A DNA stretch of 46,584 bases from Bacteroidota bacterium (GCA_013287375.1 JABDDX010000010.1:1-46584); one strand, 5' to 3'. Shown: positions 33,183 to 43,513, counted from the first letter of the stretch. Translations and numbers: made by a program. The notes: a model not told the origin generated them from the letters alone.

Positions 33183-34943
33183 ATGAACTACGATCTTAAC
33201 AGTCTTTCGGGCAAACAGCAAAAAACATCAACCCTAACAGGGCTTAAAAAGCTGCTGCAATTAATTGAGCACGAACGCAAGAATTTATTTATAGCATTAG
33301 GCGCTATTTTAACCAACGCCACCTTAAACTTATTGGGGCCATTTATTATCGGTTACACTATTGATAAATATGTGTCGCATAAGGATTTTAACGGGGTGCT
33401 ATTTTACGGAGGTATTTTACTTTGTATGTATCTGGGCGCATTGGTAACCAGTTACTTTCAAACAAAATTGATGGGTAGTGTTGGTCAGCGTATGTTATAT
33501 ACATTGCGTAACGCCATTTTTAACAAATTGCAGCAACTACCGGTTGATTTCTTCAACCAAAACAAAGCAGGCGACCTGATATCCCGCGTGAATAATGATA
33601 CCGATAAGCTTAACCAGTTTTTCTCGCAATCACTCATGCAGTTCATCGGTAACATCGCAACTATGGTCGGCGCGGGTGTGTTTTTATTGGTCATCAATAT
33701 TAAACTAGGTGCGGCCGCGTTATCACCGGGTATTTTTATATTGATATTTACTTTGGTTACCTCTGCCTGGGTGAAACGTAAAAATGCTGTCAACCTGAAA
33801 AGTGTTGGTGGTATGAGTGCCGAGATCCAGGAAAGCTTAAATAACTTCAGGGTGATCATCGCCTTTAACCGCCGCGATTACTTCCGCAAGCGTTTTGACG
33901 AGGCAAATCAGGATAATTATCGTACTGCAATAGGGGCAGGCCTGGCAAATAATGTTTTGCTGCCGGTTTATAGCTTTTTTTCCAGCATGGCGCAATTAAT
34001 GGTGCTGGCCTTTGGTATTTATCTGATAAGTATTGGTGATTTAGGAATCGGTGGCTTAATTGCCTATTTATCTTATGCTACGCTCTTTTATAATCCATTA
34101 AGGCAGTTGGCAACATTGTGGGCTAACTTCCAGTTGGCAATGGCTGGGTGGGACAGGATTTCGCAGATATTATCATTAGAAACTAACTTGGTTAAGCTTG
34201 ATAGTACGTTAGTTGAACCATCAGCCCCGCTATTGGAATTCAGGAATGTGCATTTCGGGTATGTTGAGGGGCAGGAGATTCTGCACAACATCAGCTTTAA
34301 GCTCGAAAAAGGAAAAACTTATGCATTGGTTGGCCCAACAGGCGGTGGTAAAACTACAACAGCATCATTAATAGCTCGTTTGTATGACCCAACCGCAGGA
34401 ACAATTTTGCTGGATGGCAAGAATCTGCGTTCATATGATCCTATCGACAAAACCAATAAAATCGGCTTTATTTTACAGGAACCATTCCTATTCACCGGTA
34501 CGGTAAAGGAAAATATATTATATGGTAACGCACTATACCTCGATTATACCAACGAACAATTAGAAAAGGTTATAACCGATGCTAATTTAGAAAGCCTGCT
34601 GGCGCTTTTTGAGCAGGGGCTCGAAACAAAGGTGGTATCAAGCGGCGATAGTGTGAGTTTAGGCCAGAAACAGCTGATCGCATTTATGCGCGCGGTACTG
34701 CGTAACCCGGATATTTTGATTTTGGATGAAGCAACTGCGAACATTGATACCATTACCGAAAAACTGTTGGAAGACATTTTAAATAAACTACCCGAAACTA
34801 CTACGCGTGTTATTATAGCTCACAGGTTAAATACCATTCGTAATGCTGATGAGATTTTCTTTGTAAATTCAGGCGAAGTTACCCGTGCCGGTTCATTGGA
34901 TGATGCGATGAATATGTTATTGCAGGGCAAAAGAGTTAGCTAA
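33183..34943 (+). CDS. ABC exporter half-transporter, partner with canonical Walker B and altered signature
   Basis: Protein of 586 aa. Six-helix membrane domain (about 30-320) plus one NBD. Walker A GPTGGGKTT (384-392), Walker B ILILDEATANID with catalytic Glu516, and H-loop IIAHRL (His547) are canonical. The signature, however, is VSLGQ (491-495) instead of LSGGQ. Paired with the previous gene product, one ATP site combines this Walker A/B/His set with the other subunit's LSGGQ and is fully competent; the second site is doubly degenerate. This is the known architecture of heterodimeric exporters such as TM287/288 and BmrCD. AAGGA lies upstream of the ATG. Confidence 0.9.
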   Translation: MNYDLNSLSGKQQKTSTLTGLKKLLQLIEHERKNLFIALGAILTNATLNLLGPFIIGYTIDKYVSHKDFNGVLFYGGILLCMYLGALVTSYFQTKLMGSVGQRMLYTLRNAIFNKLQQLPVDFFNQNKAGDLISRVNNDTDKLNQFFSQSLMQFIGNIATMVGAGVFLLVINIKLGAAALSPGIFILIFTLVTSAWVKRKNAVNLKSVGGMSAEIQESLNNFRVIIAFNRRDYFRKRFDEANQDNYRTAIGAGLANNVLLPVYSFFSSMAQLMVLAFGIYLISIGDLGIGGLIAYLSYATLFYNPLRQLATLWANFQLAMAGWDRISQILSLETNLVKLDSTLVEPSAPLLEFRNVHFGYVEGQEILHNISFKLEKGKTYALVGPTGGGKTTTASLIARLYDPTAGTILLDGKNLRSYDPIDKTNKIGFILQEPFLFTGTVKENILYGNALYLDYTNEQLEKVITDANLESLLALFEQGLETKVVSSGDSVSLGQKQLIAFMRAVLRNPDILILDEATANIDTITEKLLEDILNKLPETTTRVIIAHRLNTIRNADEIFFVNSGEVTRAGSLDDAMNMLLQGKRVS

Positions 34944-34986
34944 AAATTAAGGGAAATATAGTACACTTGTAAAAACTTAAGCTTGT

Positions 34987-35697
34987 ATGTTGAGATATTC
35001 CGGCGAAAAAGGAATTTTAGTAGCTACTGATTGTATTGTATTTGGTTTTGATGGCTGGAACCTGAAATTATTGTTGGTACAGCGCAGCATTGAACCCGAA
35101 AAGGATAGATGGAGCCTGATGGGTGGTTTTATTAAACCAACCGAAAGTCCCGACGATGCTGCTAACCGGGTGTTGGAACAACGCACAGGTTTAAGCAATG
35201 TTTACCTGGAGCAATTTCAGGTTTTTGGTAAACCAGATCGCGACCCTGCTGACCGGGTATTATCCGTAGCTTATTTCGCCCTGATTGATATTAGCCAGTA
35301 CGAAAAGCAGCTGAGCGATGAATACCATGCCGAATGGTTTTTGTTAGATGAAATGCCCGACTTGATATTTGACCATAACGAGATGGTTAAACTCGCCAAA
35401 AAACAACTCATGTACAAGGCGGCTTTACACCCAATCTTATTCCAGTTATTGCCCGATAAATTTACTATCCCGCAATTACAAGCGCTGTATGAGGGTGTTT
35501 TTCAAAACAAATTTGACGACCGTAACTTCAGTCGTAAATTATTGTCGACCGGCTTATTGGTAAAGCAGCCAGAGAAAGATAAGCAATCATCAAAAAAAGG
35601 CGCCTTTTATTATAAGCTCGATCAATCACATTACGAAGATAAATTTGAATCTTTCCTAAACCTGGTGCCTAATCCTGATAAGTTTTTTAATGTGTAA
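34987..35697 (+). CDS. Nudix-fold transcription regulator (NrtR/AraR-like)
   Basis: Protein of 236 aa. Residues about 10-150 are a Nudix domain (FGFDGWNLKLLLVQRSIEPE, WSLMGGFIKPTESPDDAANR). The Nudix box G-x5-E-x7-R-E-U-x-E-E is broken: after R61 come V-L-E-Q-R instead of E-U-x-E-E, so hydrolase activity is unlikely. The C-terminal part (about 155-236) is a winged helix (PDKFTIPQLQALYEGVFQNK, DDRNFSRKLLSTGLLVKQPE). This is the layout of NrtR and of the AraR arabinose regulators of Bacteroides. Given the GH127 arabinofuranosidase 5.6 kb away, an arabinose role is plausible but unproven. Near-consensus -7 at 34962-34969 (TACACTTG). Confidence 0.87.
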   Translation: MLRYSGEKGILVATDCIVFGFDGWNLKLLLVQRSIEPEKDRWSLMGGFIKPTESPDDAANRVLEQRTGLSNVYLEQFQVFGKPDRDPADRVLSVAYFALIDISQYEKQLSDEYHAEWFLLDEMPDLIFDHNEMVKLAKKQLMYKAALHPILFQLLPDKFTIPQLQALYEGVFQNKFDDRNFSRKLLSTGLLVKQPEKDKQSSKKGAFYYKLDQSHYEDKFESFLNLVPNPDKFFNV

Positions 35698-35782
35698 TGT
35701 AACAGCCTGTTTACATACTTAACAGTTAAATTTCTGCAATTAATTGTGTTGTGATACTTTCTTTAATAGCTTTATGTGCTTT

Positions 35783-35807
35783 TAAATAATCTGATATTGA
35801 TTATTTA
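35783..35807. promoter_or_regulatory. 9-bp dyad upstream of the PKD/T9SS gene
   Basis: TAAATAATC (35783-35791) and GATTATTTA (35799-35807) are perfectly complementary with a 7-nt loop, 30 bp before the GTG start at 35837. It may be an operator or a weak terminator for the preceding gene; AT-rich, so chance cannot be excluded. Confidence 0.35.
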
Positions 35808-35836
35808 GGAGTGATTAATGCCCCCAATTAATATAG

Positions 35837-38800
35837 GTGAGAATTTTACGCCCGATAGCTGTAACTGTGATTTTTATTTTTGCTTGCCTGCATACACATG
35901 CACAGGGAAGTACAAGTAAGGGCACGGAGTTTTGGACAGCTTACATGGCCAATTCCAACCCGCCGGGCAGCAGTACGCCAAGTGTGATGGATTTGTACAT
36001 TACCTCAGATGTAAATACCTCTGGTACTGTTGCGTTTGAGAATGGAAGCCCATCAGTCAATTTTAACGTTACCGCTAACCAGGTAACTATTTTAACTATG
36101 CCCGCAGCAACTTATATTGCTAACCAAGGGACATCTCACTACGGTATACATATTACATCATTAAAACCGGTAGCTATCTATGCCCACATATTTGCCAACA
36201 GCTCTTCAGGTGCTACACTGTTATTACCGGTAAACACATTAGGGAAAGATTATTATTCCATAAACTATACCCAAATGGCAGATGAAACAGCTTATTCTGC
36301 ATTTATGGTTATAGCAACTGAAGATAGCACCACAGTTGAAATTACACCATCAGTAACCTTGCTTGACGGATCGGCAGCAAATACTGCATTTTCAGTCACC
36401 TTAAATAAGGGTGATGTTTACCAGGGTTTGGCAAATGATGATTTAACCGGCACCCGGATACAATCCGTAAGTTCAGGATTAAATACCTGTAAAAAAATAG
36501 CTGTTTTTGCAGGCAGCACCCGGATACAAATTGGCTGTAACGCAAAAGATAACTCTTCTGATAACCTTTTTCAGCAGGTATACCCTACAGCATCGTGGGG
36601 TAAAAACTATATCACCGTACCGCTTAGTAATCGAGATTACGATGTGTTCAGGGTTATATTAAGTACGCCTAATACTAATGTCACCATAAACGGTCAACTC
36701 ATCAGTCCAAGTCAGTTCATCAATGGTTTTTATTATCCATTCAACTCATCCGTTCCTAATATCATAACGGCAGACCAACCGATACAAGTAGCGCAGTATG
36801 CCGTTTCTCAGGGTAATACACCCAGTTGCGGTAATCTCCCCGATGATGTGGGCGACCCGGAAATGATCTTCATAACGCCACTCGAACAAACTTTAGATCA
36901 TGTAACTTTATTTTCTGCCAGTAATTACAAGATATTAAATAGCTATATCAATGTATTAATAAAAACTAATGCGGTGCCTTCTTTTACGCTTGATGGAGCT
37001 TCTTATACCAGCTTTAACCCTGTGCCAAATGATAGCACATACTCATATACGCAAATACCTGTTGCTAATGGCCCGCATACTATAAGCGCGGGTGATGGGT
37101 TTAATGCAATTGCCTATGGCTTTGGTCAGCATGAATCATATGGGTACGCGGCCGGGGCCAATCTGCAAAACCTGAATGAGTTTATCGCCCTGGAAAATCC
37201 ACAAACAGGCAGTATGCAAAGCAACGGTTGTAGCGGGGTTGATTATAATTTACAACTTACACTTCCGTACAAAACAACAAACATACAATGGAATTTTGAA
37301 AATGGCACAACGCCATACACTGATAGCAGCCCTGTAATTGCCGATTCCGTAGTGCAGAATAACCAAACGGTTTATATTTATAAATATCCCAAAAATCCGG
37401 TTGTGTATACAAGCGGAAGTTATTCGGTAATTGCAACAGTTTTTAATCCTACTGCCGATGTATGCGGGGCAACCGAAAATATTGAGCTGGATTTTTCAAT
37501 AACCGATCCGCCTGTGGCCAAATTTGCTGTTAGCCAGGCTTGCTTAGGCGATTCCACACAATTTACCGATGAAACTACCGGCGTTAGTACATTAAAAAGC
37601 TGGTTATGGAATTTTGGCGATAACCAAACATCAGCACTACAAAACCCTTTACATAAGTATTTAAACCCGGGCAATTATAATGTAAGCTTAACGGTGATGG
37701 ATGTTGATAGCTGCACATCGGTATATGATGTACCTGCTCTTCATATCGATGCAAAACCTGTTGCTTTATTTACAGCATCAACACCCGACTGTTTAAATCA
37801 AACTATCACATTTACAGACCAATCAACAACCACAGATGGCACTTTAGCCACATGGATATGGGATTTTGGAGATGGCGTAAAAGATACAGTAAGTGCAAAA
37901 AATACGGTGATTAGCCATACTTATGCAAACACAGGAATTGATACTGTAAAGTTAATTGTAATTAACAGTGATGGTTGCTCAAGCCTTACTTACATACAAC
38001 CAGAGACTATCCATCCCTTACCTGTTGTTAACTTTGCCATGCCGGATGTTTGCCTGGCACAGGGCTCAGCCACATTTACAGATAAAAGCACTATAGCTGA
38101 TTCTACAGCATCCGGATTTACGTACCTCTGGAACTTTGGAGATTCTAACGCTAATGCCGCGAACCCCAATACATCTACTTTACAAAATCCAACACATACA
38201 TACACCGCTGCGGCTTACTATAATGTTACGCTAACGGTTACTTCAAAATATGGTTGTTCTGTATCAACAACACAGCAATTTACAGTAAACGGATCAGACC
38301 CTGTTGCCGCCTTTTCTGTTGAGAATAATAATGATTTGTGCAGTAGTACCGATGTTGTATTTGATGATAAATCCTCGGTGGGTTTTGGTAATATCACACA
38401 AATAATATGGTATTTTGATTATAACAATAACCCTACGGATACTGCGGTTTATACCCTCGCTACCATGCCTGCGAATAAAAAATACTATCACCAGTACCCA
38501 ATATCTAATTCAGTAAATCCGCAAAGTTACGATGTAAGGATGGTGGTATATTCAGGGTCAAGCCAATCCTGCTCAAACCAGATAGATAACACAATAACCG
38601 TAAATGGTAATCCTTTGATTACTGTTTCAAACATAGGTAATATATGCCAGGGGGCAGATCCGGTACAGATACAGGTGAATACTGGCGTTTATACCGGCAC
38701 CGGTGTGTTTAGTGGGCCGGGTGTATCATCAACAGGGTTATTTAGCCCGGGGCTGGCTGGCTTGGGCAGCCACACTATTAATTATGTTTTTACCGCGACT

Positions 38801-39346
38801 AATGGTTGTACATATTCAACATCACAACAAATTAATGTTCAGGAAACCCCGGTAATTACAGTTGATTCCGTTTTTACCATGTTGCAGGGAGGCCAGATAA
38901 ATCTGAATGCAACTGCTTCTGGAGAAGGGCTCACTTACAAATGGTCACCTTCAATAGGTTTAAGTAATCCTGATATATTAAACCCTGTTGCCAGTCCTTT
39001 TGATAATACACAATATACGCTCACAGTTACAGCAGCAAACAGTTGTTCGGCTATTGCACATGTAACTGTTAACGTGTTGCTTAATATAGTTGTACCAAAT
39101 ACTTTTACGCCTAACGGCGATGGCATAAATGATTTTTGGGAAATTCAACACCTGGACAGCTATCCTAATTGCACTGTGCAAATATTTAACAGGTATGGCG
39201 AAAAGCTATATTACTCAGTTGGTTACCCAATACCATGGGATGGAACATATAAGGGTGTTAAAGTACCATCGGGGACTTATTACTACATCATTGATCCTAA
39301 AAACGGGCGTAAACCGGTATCAGGTTGGGTTGCCGTAATACGGTAA
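35837..39346 (+). CDS. Large secreted protein: IgGFc-binding-like N-terminus, PKD repeats, T9SS CTD
   Basis: Protein of 1169 aa. The signal peptide (MRILRPIAVTVIFIFACLHT then HAQG) fixes the GTG start at 35837. Residues about 25-450 match the IgGFc-binding N-terminal module common in Bacteroidota surface proteins (STSKGTEFWTAYMANSNPPG, NTLGKDYYSINYTQ). At least three PKD domains follow at about 560-830, each with the hallmark WxFGD (WLWNFGDNQTSA, WIWDFGDGVKD, YLWNFGDSNANA). The last about 90 residues are the gliding-motility/T9SS type B C-terminal domain (VVPNTFTPNGDGINDFWEIQ ... IFNRYGEKLYYS ... PWDGTYKGVKVPSGTYYYI). Likely an adhesin or surface-layer protein secreted by T9SS. Confidence 0.9.
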   Translation: MRILRPIAVTVIFIFACLHTHAQGSTSKGTEFWTAYMANSNPPGSSTPSVMDLYITSDVNTSGTVAFENGSPSVNFNVTANQVTILTMPAATYIANQGTSHYGIHITSLKPVAIYAHIFANSSSGATLLLPVNTLGKDYYSINYTQMADETAYSAFMVIATEDSTTVEITPSVTLLDGSAANTAFSVTLNKGDVYQGLANDDLTGTRIQSVSSGLNTCKKIAVFAGSTRIQIGCNAKDNSSDNLFQQVYPTASWGKNYITVPLSNRDYDVFRVILSTPNTNVTINGQLISPSQFINGFYYPFNSSVPNIITADQPIQVAQYAVSQGNTPSCGNLPDDVGDPEMIFITPLEQTLDHVTLFSASNYKILNSYINVLIKTNAVPSFTLDGASYTSFNPVPNDSTYSYTQIPVANGPHTISAGDGFNAIAYGFGQHESYGYAAGANLQNLNEFIALENPQTGSMQSNGCSGVDYNLQLTLPYKTTNIQWNFENGTTPYTDSSPVIADSVVQNNQTVYIYKYPKNPVVYTSGSYSVIATVFNPTADVCGATENIELDFSITDPPVAKFAVSQACLGDSTQFTDETTGVSTLKSWLWNFGDNQTSALQNPLHKYLNPGNYNVSLTVMDVDSCTSVYDVPALHIDAKPVALFTASTPDCLNQTITFTDQSTTTDGTLATWIWDFGDGVKDTVSAKNTVISHTYANTGIDTVKLIVINSDGCSSLTYIQPETIHPLPVVNFAMPDVCLAQGSATFTDKSTIADSTASGFTYLWNFGDSNANAANPNTSTLQNPTHTYTAAAYYNVTLTVTSKYGCSVSTTQQFTVNGSDPVAAFSVENNNDLCSSTDVVFDDKSSVGFGNITQIIWYFDYNNNPTDTAVYTLATMPANKKYYHQYPISNSVNPQSYDVRMVVYSGSSQSCSNQIDNTITVNGNPLITVSNIGNICQGADPVQIQVNTGVYTGTGVFSGPGVSSTGLFSPGLAGLGSHTINYVFTATNGCTYSTSQQINVQETPVITVDSVFTMLQGGQINLNATASGEGLTYKWSPSIGLSNPDILNPVASPFDNTQYTLTVTAANSCSAIAHVTVNVLLNIVVPNTFTPNGDGINDFWEIQHLDSYPNCTVQIFNRYGEKLYYSVGYPIPWDGTYKGVKVPSGTYYYIIDPKNGRKPVSGWVAVIR

Positions 39347-39432
39347 GCATCAACGAAATAAATTCTTAAAAAAGGTGAATATTCGGTTGGTATATTTACC
39401 TTTCGTTAAAATTTATACGTTGCTCAAAACGC

Positions 39433-42400
39433 ATGAGGAGATTTTTACCAATTGTAATCTTTATAACTCTTCTTATTACTATTTCATTAAGCGTTAAAGC
39501 GCAAAGCAATCAAATAGTGACAAATGGAGACACTACAAATACGGTAAAATTTTCGGGTACAACCTGTACATATGATTGGACTAATAATACCCCGGGTATA
39601 GGTTTGGCGGCAAGCGGCTCGGGAAATATTCCCTCATTTACAGCCATTAATACAGGAAGCAGCCCTGTAAAAGCAACTATTTCGGCCACTCCCTTTAATG
39701 GGGAATTCGCCTATATTGCAAATAATGGCGATAACACTGTTTCGGTTATTAATACAGTTAATAATATGATAGTGGCCCACTTAACCGGATTCTCTCTGCC
39801 CTATGGTGTGGCAATAAGTCCGGATAACAGTAAGGTATATATTGCAAATATTGGGGCTGGTGGATTTATTTCGGTACTTAATACCGCGAATAACACTTTA
39901 ATATCAAAAATACCTGTCGAGCAACAAGTAACTGCAATTGCAATTAGTCCTGATGGAAGCAGGTTATATGCATCAGAAAATGTAGGGGCGATTGCCGTAA
40001 TAAATACAACAACTAACGCAGTGATAACAACTATCACTGCAGATAATCCTTTAGGTTTAGCTGTAAGCCCCGATGGTACCAGATTATATGAAACCAATCC
40101 AAATTCAGGCAATGTGACTATCGTAAATACGGCAAATTACGCAGTGTTATCTGTAATTCCGGTAGGAGCTTATCCTACCAATATAATATTTAGCTTTGAT
40201 GGTAGCAGGGCATACGTAGCTGTTAAAAATTCAAATTACATAGCAGTTATTAATACCGCGAGTAATACCGTTATTACAAATATACCGGTGGGCTCGGCAC
40301 CTTTTGGCGAAGTGCTGAATAGTACAGGCACCTTGTTATATGTCACTAATTCAGGCTCGGGAACAGTATCGGTTATCAACACAACAACAAATAGCATAGT
40401 AAAGAATATTAATGTTGGCACACAGCCGCAAGGAATATCTATCACAGAGGATAATAGCCAATTATATGTTACTAACTCCCAATCAAACAACGTTTCTGTA
40501 ATCAATACTTCAACTAATACAGTGACATCAACCTTACCGGTGGGGGCATACCCGCTCTCTTTTGGTAATTTTATTACCGGGCTTATAAATTGCAATAGTC
40601 CTGCTGTTACATTTACTATTACAGTAAATGTAACAGCTCCGCCAACAATTACTGTAACACCAGCTACGGGCACAATTTCGGCATGCGTGGGTACAGCATC
40701 CGCGGAGCCGTATGTACAACAATTTACTGTGTCGGGAAATAATCTAACTTCGAGTATTTTAATTACAGCACCGGCTGGTTTTGAAATATCGCAAGGCCAG
40801 GAAAGCGGTTATGGAAATACTGCTAATTTAGATATTGCTCCGTCGGGGAACGGATCAACAGTTACAGGAATAGTTTATGTACGCTCATCTGCATCGGCGC
40901 CAGCTGGTAATATATCTGGTAATGTGGTACTCACATCTCCCGGAGCGGTTACTCAAAATGTAGCAGTATCAGGTATTGTAAATGCTTTGCCAACAGTAAA
41001 TACAATATCAAACCAAACATTAACCAATGGCTCGGCTACTACTGCTGTAAACTTTACGGGTACAGGTAATACATTTACCTGGGTTAATGATACACCTGGA
41101 ATTGGCCTGGCGGCAAGTGGGACCGGAGATATATCTTCTTTTACAGCAGTAAGTCCAGGGAGCAGCCCGGTAATCGCTACTGTTACTGTTACGCCTAAAA
41201 ATGCCGGTTATGCTTATGTGGCCAATTTTACTACTAATAATGTATCAGTTATAAATACAGGTACAAATTCAGTTATTAAGACTATCCCTGTTGGTGTATC
41301 ACCAATCGGCACGGCAATAAGCCCTGATGGTGGCACCGTATATGTAACAAACTCAGGTTCTAACACCATATCCGTAATAAACGCAGCCACTAATACGGTT
41401 ACAGCTACTATTAAAACTCCCGGTGGGCCTGCAGGTATTGCAATAAGCCCTGACGGTACCAAATTGTATGTAGCCATTTTTGATTTTAGTGAAGTATTGG
41501 TTATAAATACAACAAATGATAACATCATATCTACGTTAGGTGTAGGGCAAAATCCTGAAGACGTAGTTTTGAGTGCAGATGGTAATCACTTATATGTGTC
41601 AAACACCGGTAGTAATACGATAACAGCTATTGATATATCAAATAATTATTTGACAACCAATATTGCCGTCGGTATAAACCCTTATGGTATTGCTGTAAGT
41701 TCTGTTGGTGATTACGTGTATGTAGCAAACTATGGCTCAAATAACATTAGTATTATCAATACAGCAAATAATACAGTAGTTTCTACTATTAATGTGGGTA
41801 ATGATCCGCGTGAGTTGGCTATAAGCCCCGATGGTAATAATTTATATGTAACAAATAAAACTCCTGGTACAGTTACCGATTATAACACAAAAACTAACAC
41901 TATTCCAAATGTTATATCTGTTGGCTCTAATCCTACAGGCATCAGTATAACTAAAGACGGCAGTATTGCTTATGTAACAAATCAGGTGGCGCAAACCGTA
42001 TCGGTAATTAACTTAGCAAATAACGTAGTTACCAATACTATTCCTGTTGATGGGGGCTCTGTTGTTTTAGGTGATTTTATAAATGGCGGCCCTGGATGTG
42101 ATGGATTGCCGATTAAGTTTACTATCACGGTAAATCCATCTGCACAACCATTAATTACTTCATCTGGCACCATAAACTCTTCAAATACAGTTTATGGTAC
42201 TCCTTCGGTATCATCAAATTTTACTGTATCTGGCAGTAATTTAAACGCCGGTATATTAGTTACACCACCCGCAGGTTTTGAGGTGAGTACCGATGGCATT
42301 AATTTTAGTAACACAATTATGGTAGGCTCTGCGGCGGGCACTGTTCCTTCAACCACTGTATATATACGTTTGGCAGCTATAACTTCAGTTAACACCTATT

Positions 42401-43260
42401 CTGGTAATGTAGTTTTAAGTTCCGCCAATGCCACTAACGTAAACATTAACATATCTAATAGTATAGTTACCCCGGCGGCTTTAAATATCACGGCTAATAC
42501 TGTACATAAAGAATATGGTGCAACGCTAACAGATGGTTCTGGTTCAATAGCATTTACTTCAACAGGTTTACAAAATAATGAGACTGTTGGTAGTGTAACC
42601 ATTAATTATGGCGCAGGTAGCCACGCTAATGCCGCAGTAAATACCTATAGCTCATCTGTAACGCCATCTTCACCAACCGGTGGTTCTTTTAATGCCACTA
42701 ATTATACGATAACTTATATACCCGGAGATATTATTATTGATCCGGCCACTTTGACTATTACTGCTAATAACCAAACCAAGACTTATGGAACGGATAATCC
42801 CGAATTAACTATTTCATTCGCGGGCTTTGTAAATAATGAGGATGCATCAGTATTGTCAGTGCAGCCAATGATCAATACAACTGCTAATACGACATCGCCA
42901 ATAGGGAAATATCCGATAACTGTTAGTGATGCTGAAGCATCAAACTATGATATTACTTATGTACCCGGTACACTAACCGTAATACCAGCTAATGCCCAGT
43001 TAGTTATACCTAACACATTTACTCCAAACGGTGACGGTATCAACGATACCTGGATCATAAATTATATTGAATATTATCCTAACGCTACTGTGAATATCTT
43101 TAACCGCTACGGCGAAAAAGTGTTAACCTCAATTGGTTATGGTGTGCCATGGGATGGAACATATAAAGGAGTTAAAGTGCCGGCCGGGACCTATTATTAT
43201 ATTATTGATACTAAGAATGGGCGTAAACCAATATCGGGTTGGGTTGCAGTAATACGGTAA
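39433..43260 (+). CDS. Large secreted protein with two YVTN beta-propellers, MBG repeats and T9SS CTD
   Basis: Protein of 1275 aa with a signal peptide (MRRFLPIVIFITLLITISLS then VKAQ). Two long modules repeat the same plan: an Ig-like unit containing TPGIGLAASGSGNIPSFTA (first) or TPGIGLAASGTGDISSFTA (second), then YVTN beta-propeller repeats (units such as LYVTNSGSGTVSVINTTTNS; about seven per module, near residues 95-380 and 595-885). Ig-like/MBG domains (AATLTITANNQTKTYGTDNP type, about 1015-1185) follow, then the same T9SS type B C-terminal domain as in the upstream gene (IFNRYGEKVLTS ... DTKNGRKPISGWVAVIR). It probably binds a surface ligand or partner protein; YVTN propellers occur in cell-surface proteins and some enzymes. 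No function is claimed beyond secretion and surface display. Confidence 0.9.
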   Translation: MRRFLPIVIFITLLITISLSVKAQSNQIVTNGDTTNTVKFSGTTCTYDWTNNTPGIGLAASGSGNIPSFTAINTGSSPVKATISATPFNGEFAYIANNGDNTVSVINTVNNMIVAHLTGFSLPYGVAISPDNSKVYIANIGAGGFISVLNTANNTLISKIPVEQQVTAIAISPDGSRLYASENVGAIAVINTTTNAVITTITADNPLGLAVSPDGTRLYETNPNSGNVTIVNTANYAVLSVIPVGAYPTNIIFSFDGSRAYVAVKNSNYIAVINTASNTVITNIPVGSAPFGEVLNSTGTLLYVTNSGSGTVSVINTTTNSIVKNINVGTQPQGISITEDNSQLYVTNSQSNNVSVINTSTNTVTSTLPVGAYPLSFGNFITGLINCNSPAVTFTITVNVTAPPTITVTPATGTISACVGTASAEPYVQQFTVSGNNLTSSILITAPAGFEISQGQESGYGNTANLDIAPSGNGSTVTGIVYVRSSASAPAGNISGNVVLTSPGAVTQNVAVSGIVNALPTVNTISNQTLTNGSATTAVNFTGTGNTFTWVNDTPGIGLAASGTGDISSFTAVSPGSSPVIATVTVTPKNAGYAYVANFTTNNVSVINTGTNSVIKTIPVGVSPIGTAISPDGGTVYVTNSGSNTISVINAATNTVTATIKTPGGPAGIAISPDGTKLYVAIFDFSEVLVINTTNDNIISTLGVGQNPEDVVLSADGNHLYVSNTGSNTITAIDISNNYLTTNIAVGINPYGIAVSSVGDYVYVANYGSNNISIINTANNTVVSTINVGNDPRELAISPDGNNLYVTNKTPGTVTDYNTKTNTIPNVISVGSNPTGISITKDGSIAYVTNQVAQTVSVINLANNVVTNTIPVDGGSVVLGDFINGGPGCDGLPIKFTITVNPSAQPLITSSGTINSSNTVYGTPSVSSNFTVSGSNLNAGILVTPPAGFEVSTDGINFSNTIMVGSAAGTVPSTTVYIRLAAITSVNTYSGNVVLSSANATNVNINISNSIVTPAALNITANTVHKEYGATLTDGSGSIAFTSTGLQNNETVGSVTINYGAGSHANAAVNTYSSSVTPSSPTGGSFNATNYTITYIPGDIIIDPATLTITANNQTKTYGTDNPELTISFAGFVNNEDASVLSVQPMINTTANTTSPIGKYPITVSDAEASNYDITYVPGTLTVIPANAQLVIPNTFTPNGDGINDTWIINYIEYYPNATVNIFNRYGEKVLTSIGYGVPWDGTYKGVKVPAGTYYYIIDTKNGRKPISGWVAVIR

Positions 43261-43460
43261 GTGGTATGTTTAAGTAACAAATTTAATACTATGATTGCTC
43301 AGAATGTTAAAAAAGGGATAAATGTTTCATTTTAGCAATTTTATTTAGCAAACTAAATACAAAGAAAACCTATATTCGTTAGCTTAATAAACTATCCGGT
43401 TTGAGATGGAATATTAACACAATTATCTACCTCCCAAACACTTATTATTTGTTATTTAAT

Positions 43461-43492
43461 TCTTTTAAATGACAGCAATGTTGTTTAAAAGA
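43461..43492. promoter_or_regulatory. 9-bp dyad upstream of porP/sprF
   Basis: TCTTTTAAA (43461-43469) and TTTAAAAGA (43484-43492) are perfectly complementary with 14 bp between, about 22 bp before the ATG at 43514. The 253-bp gap 43261-43513 holds no gene. Possible operator; low information content. Confidence 0.3.
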
Positions 43493-43513
43493 GGGCGGCT
43501 ATTTATTGTATAA

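Noticed and set aside
40236..40673. Minus-strand frame of 145 codons within the YVTN gene
   Set aside because: An antisense shadow of the repetitive Val/Thr/Asn-rich coding sequence; repeated units make long open frames on both strands.
39433..42150. Periodic DNA repeats that could be mistaken for a CRISPR array
   Set aside because: The repeats are in-frame beta-propeller units of about 40 codons with no constant repeat/spacer structure.
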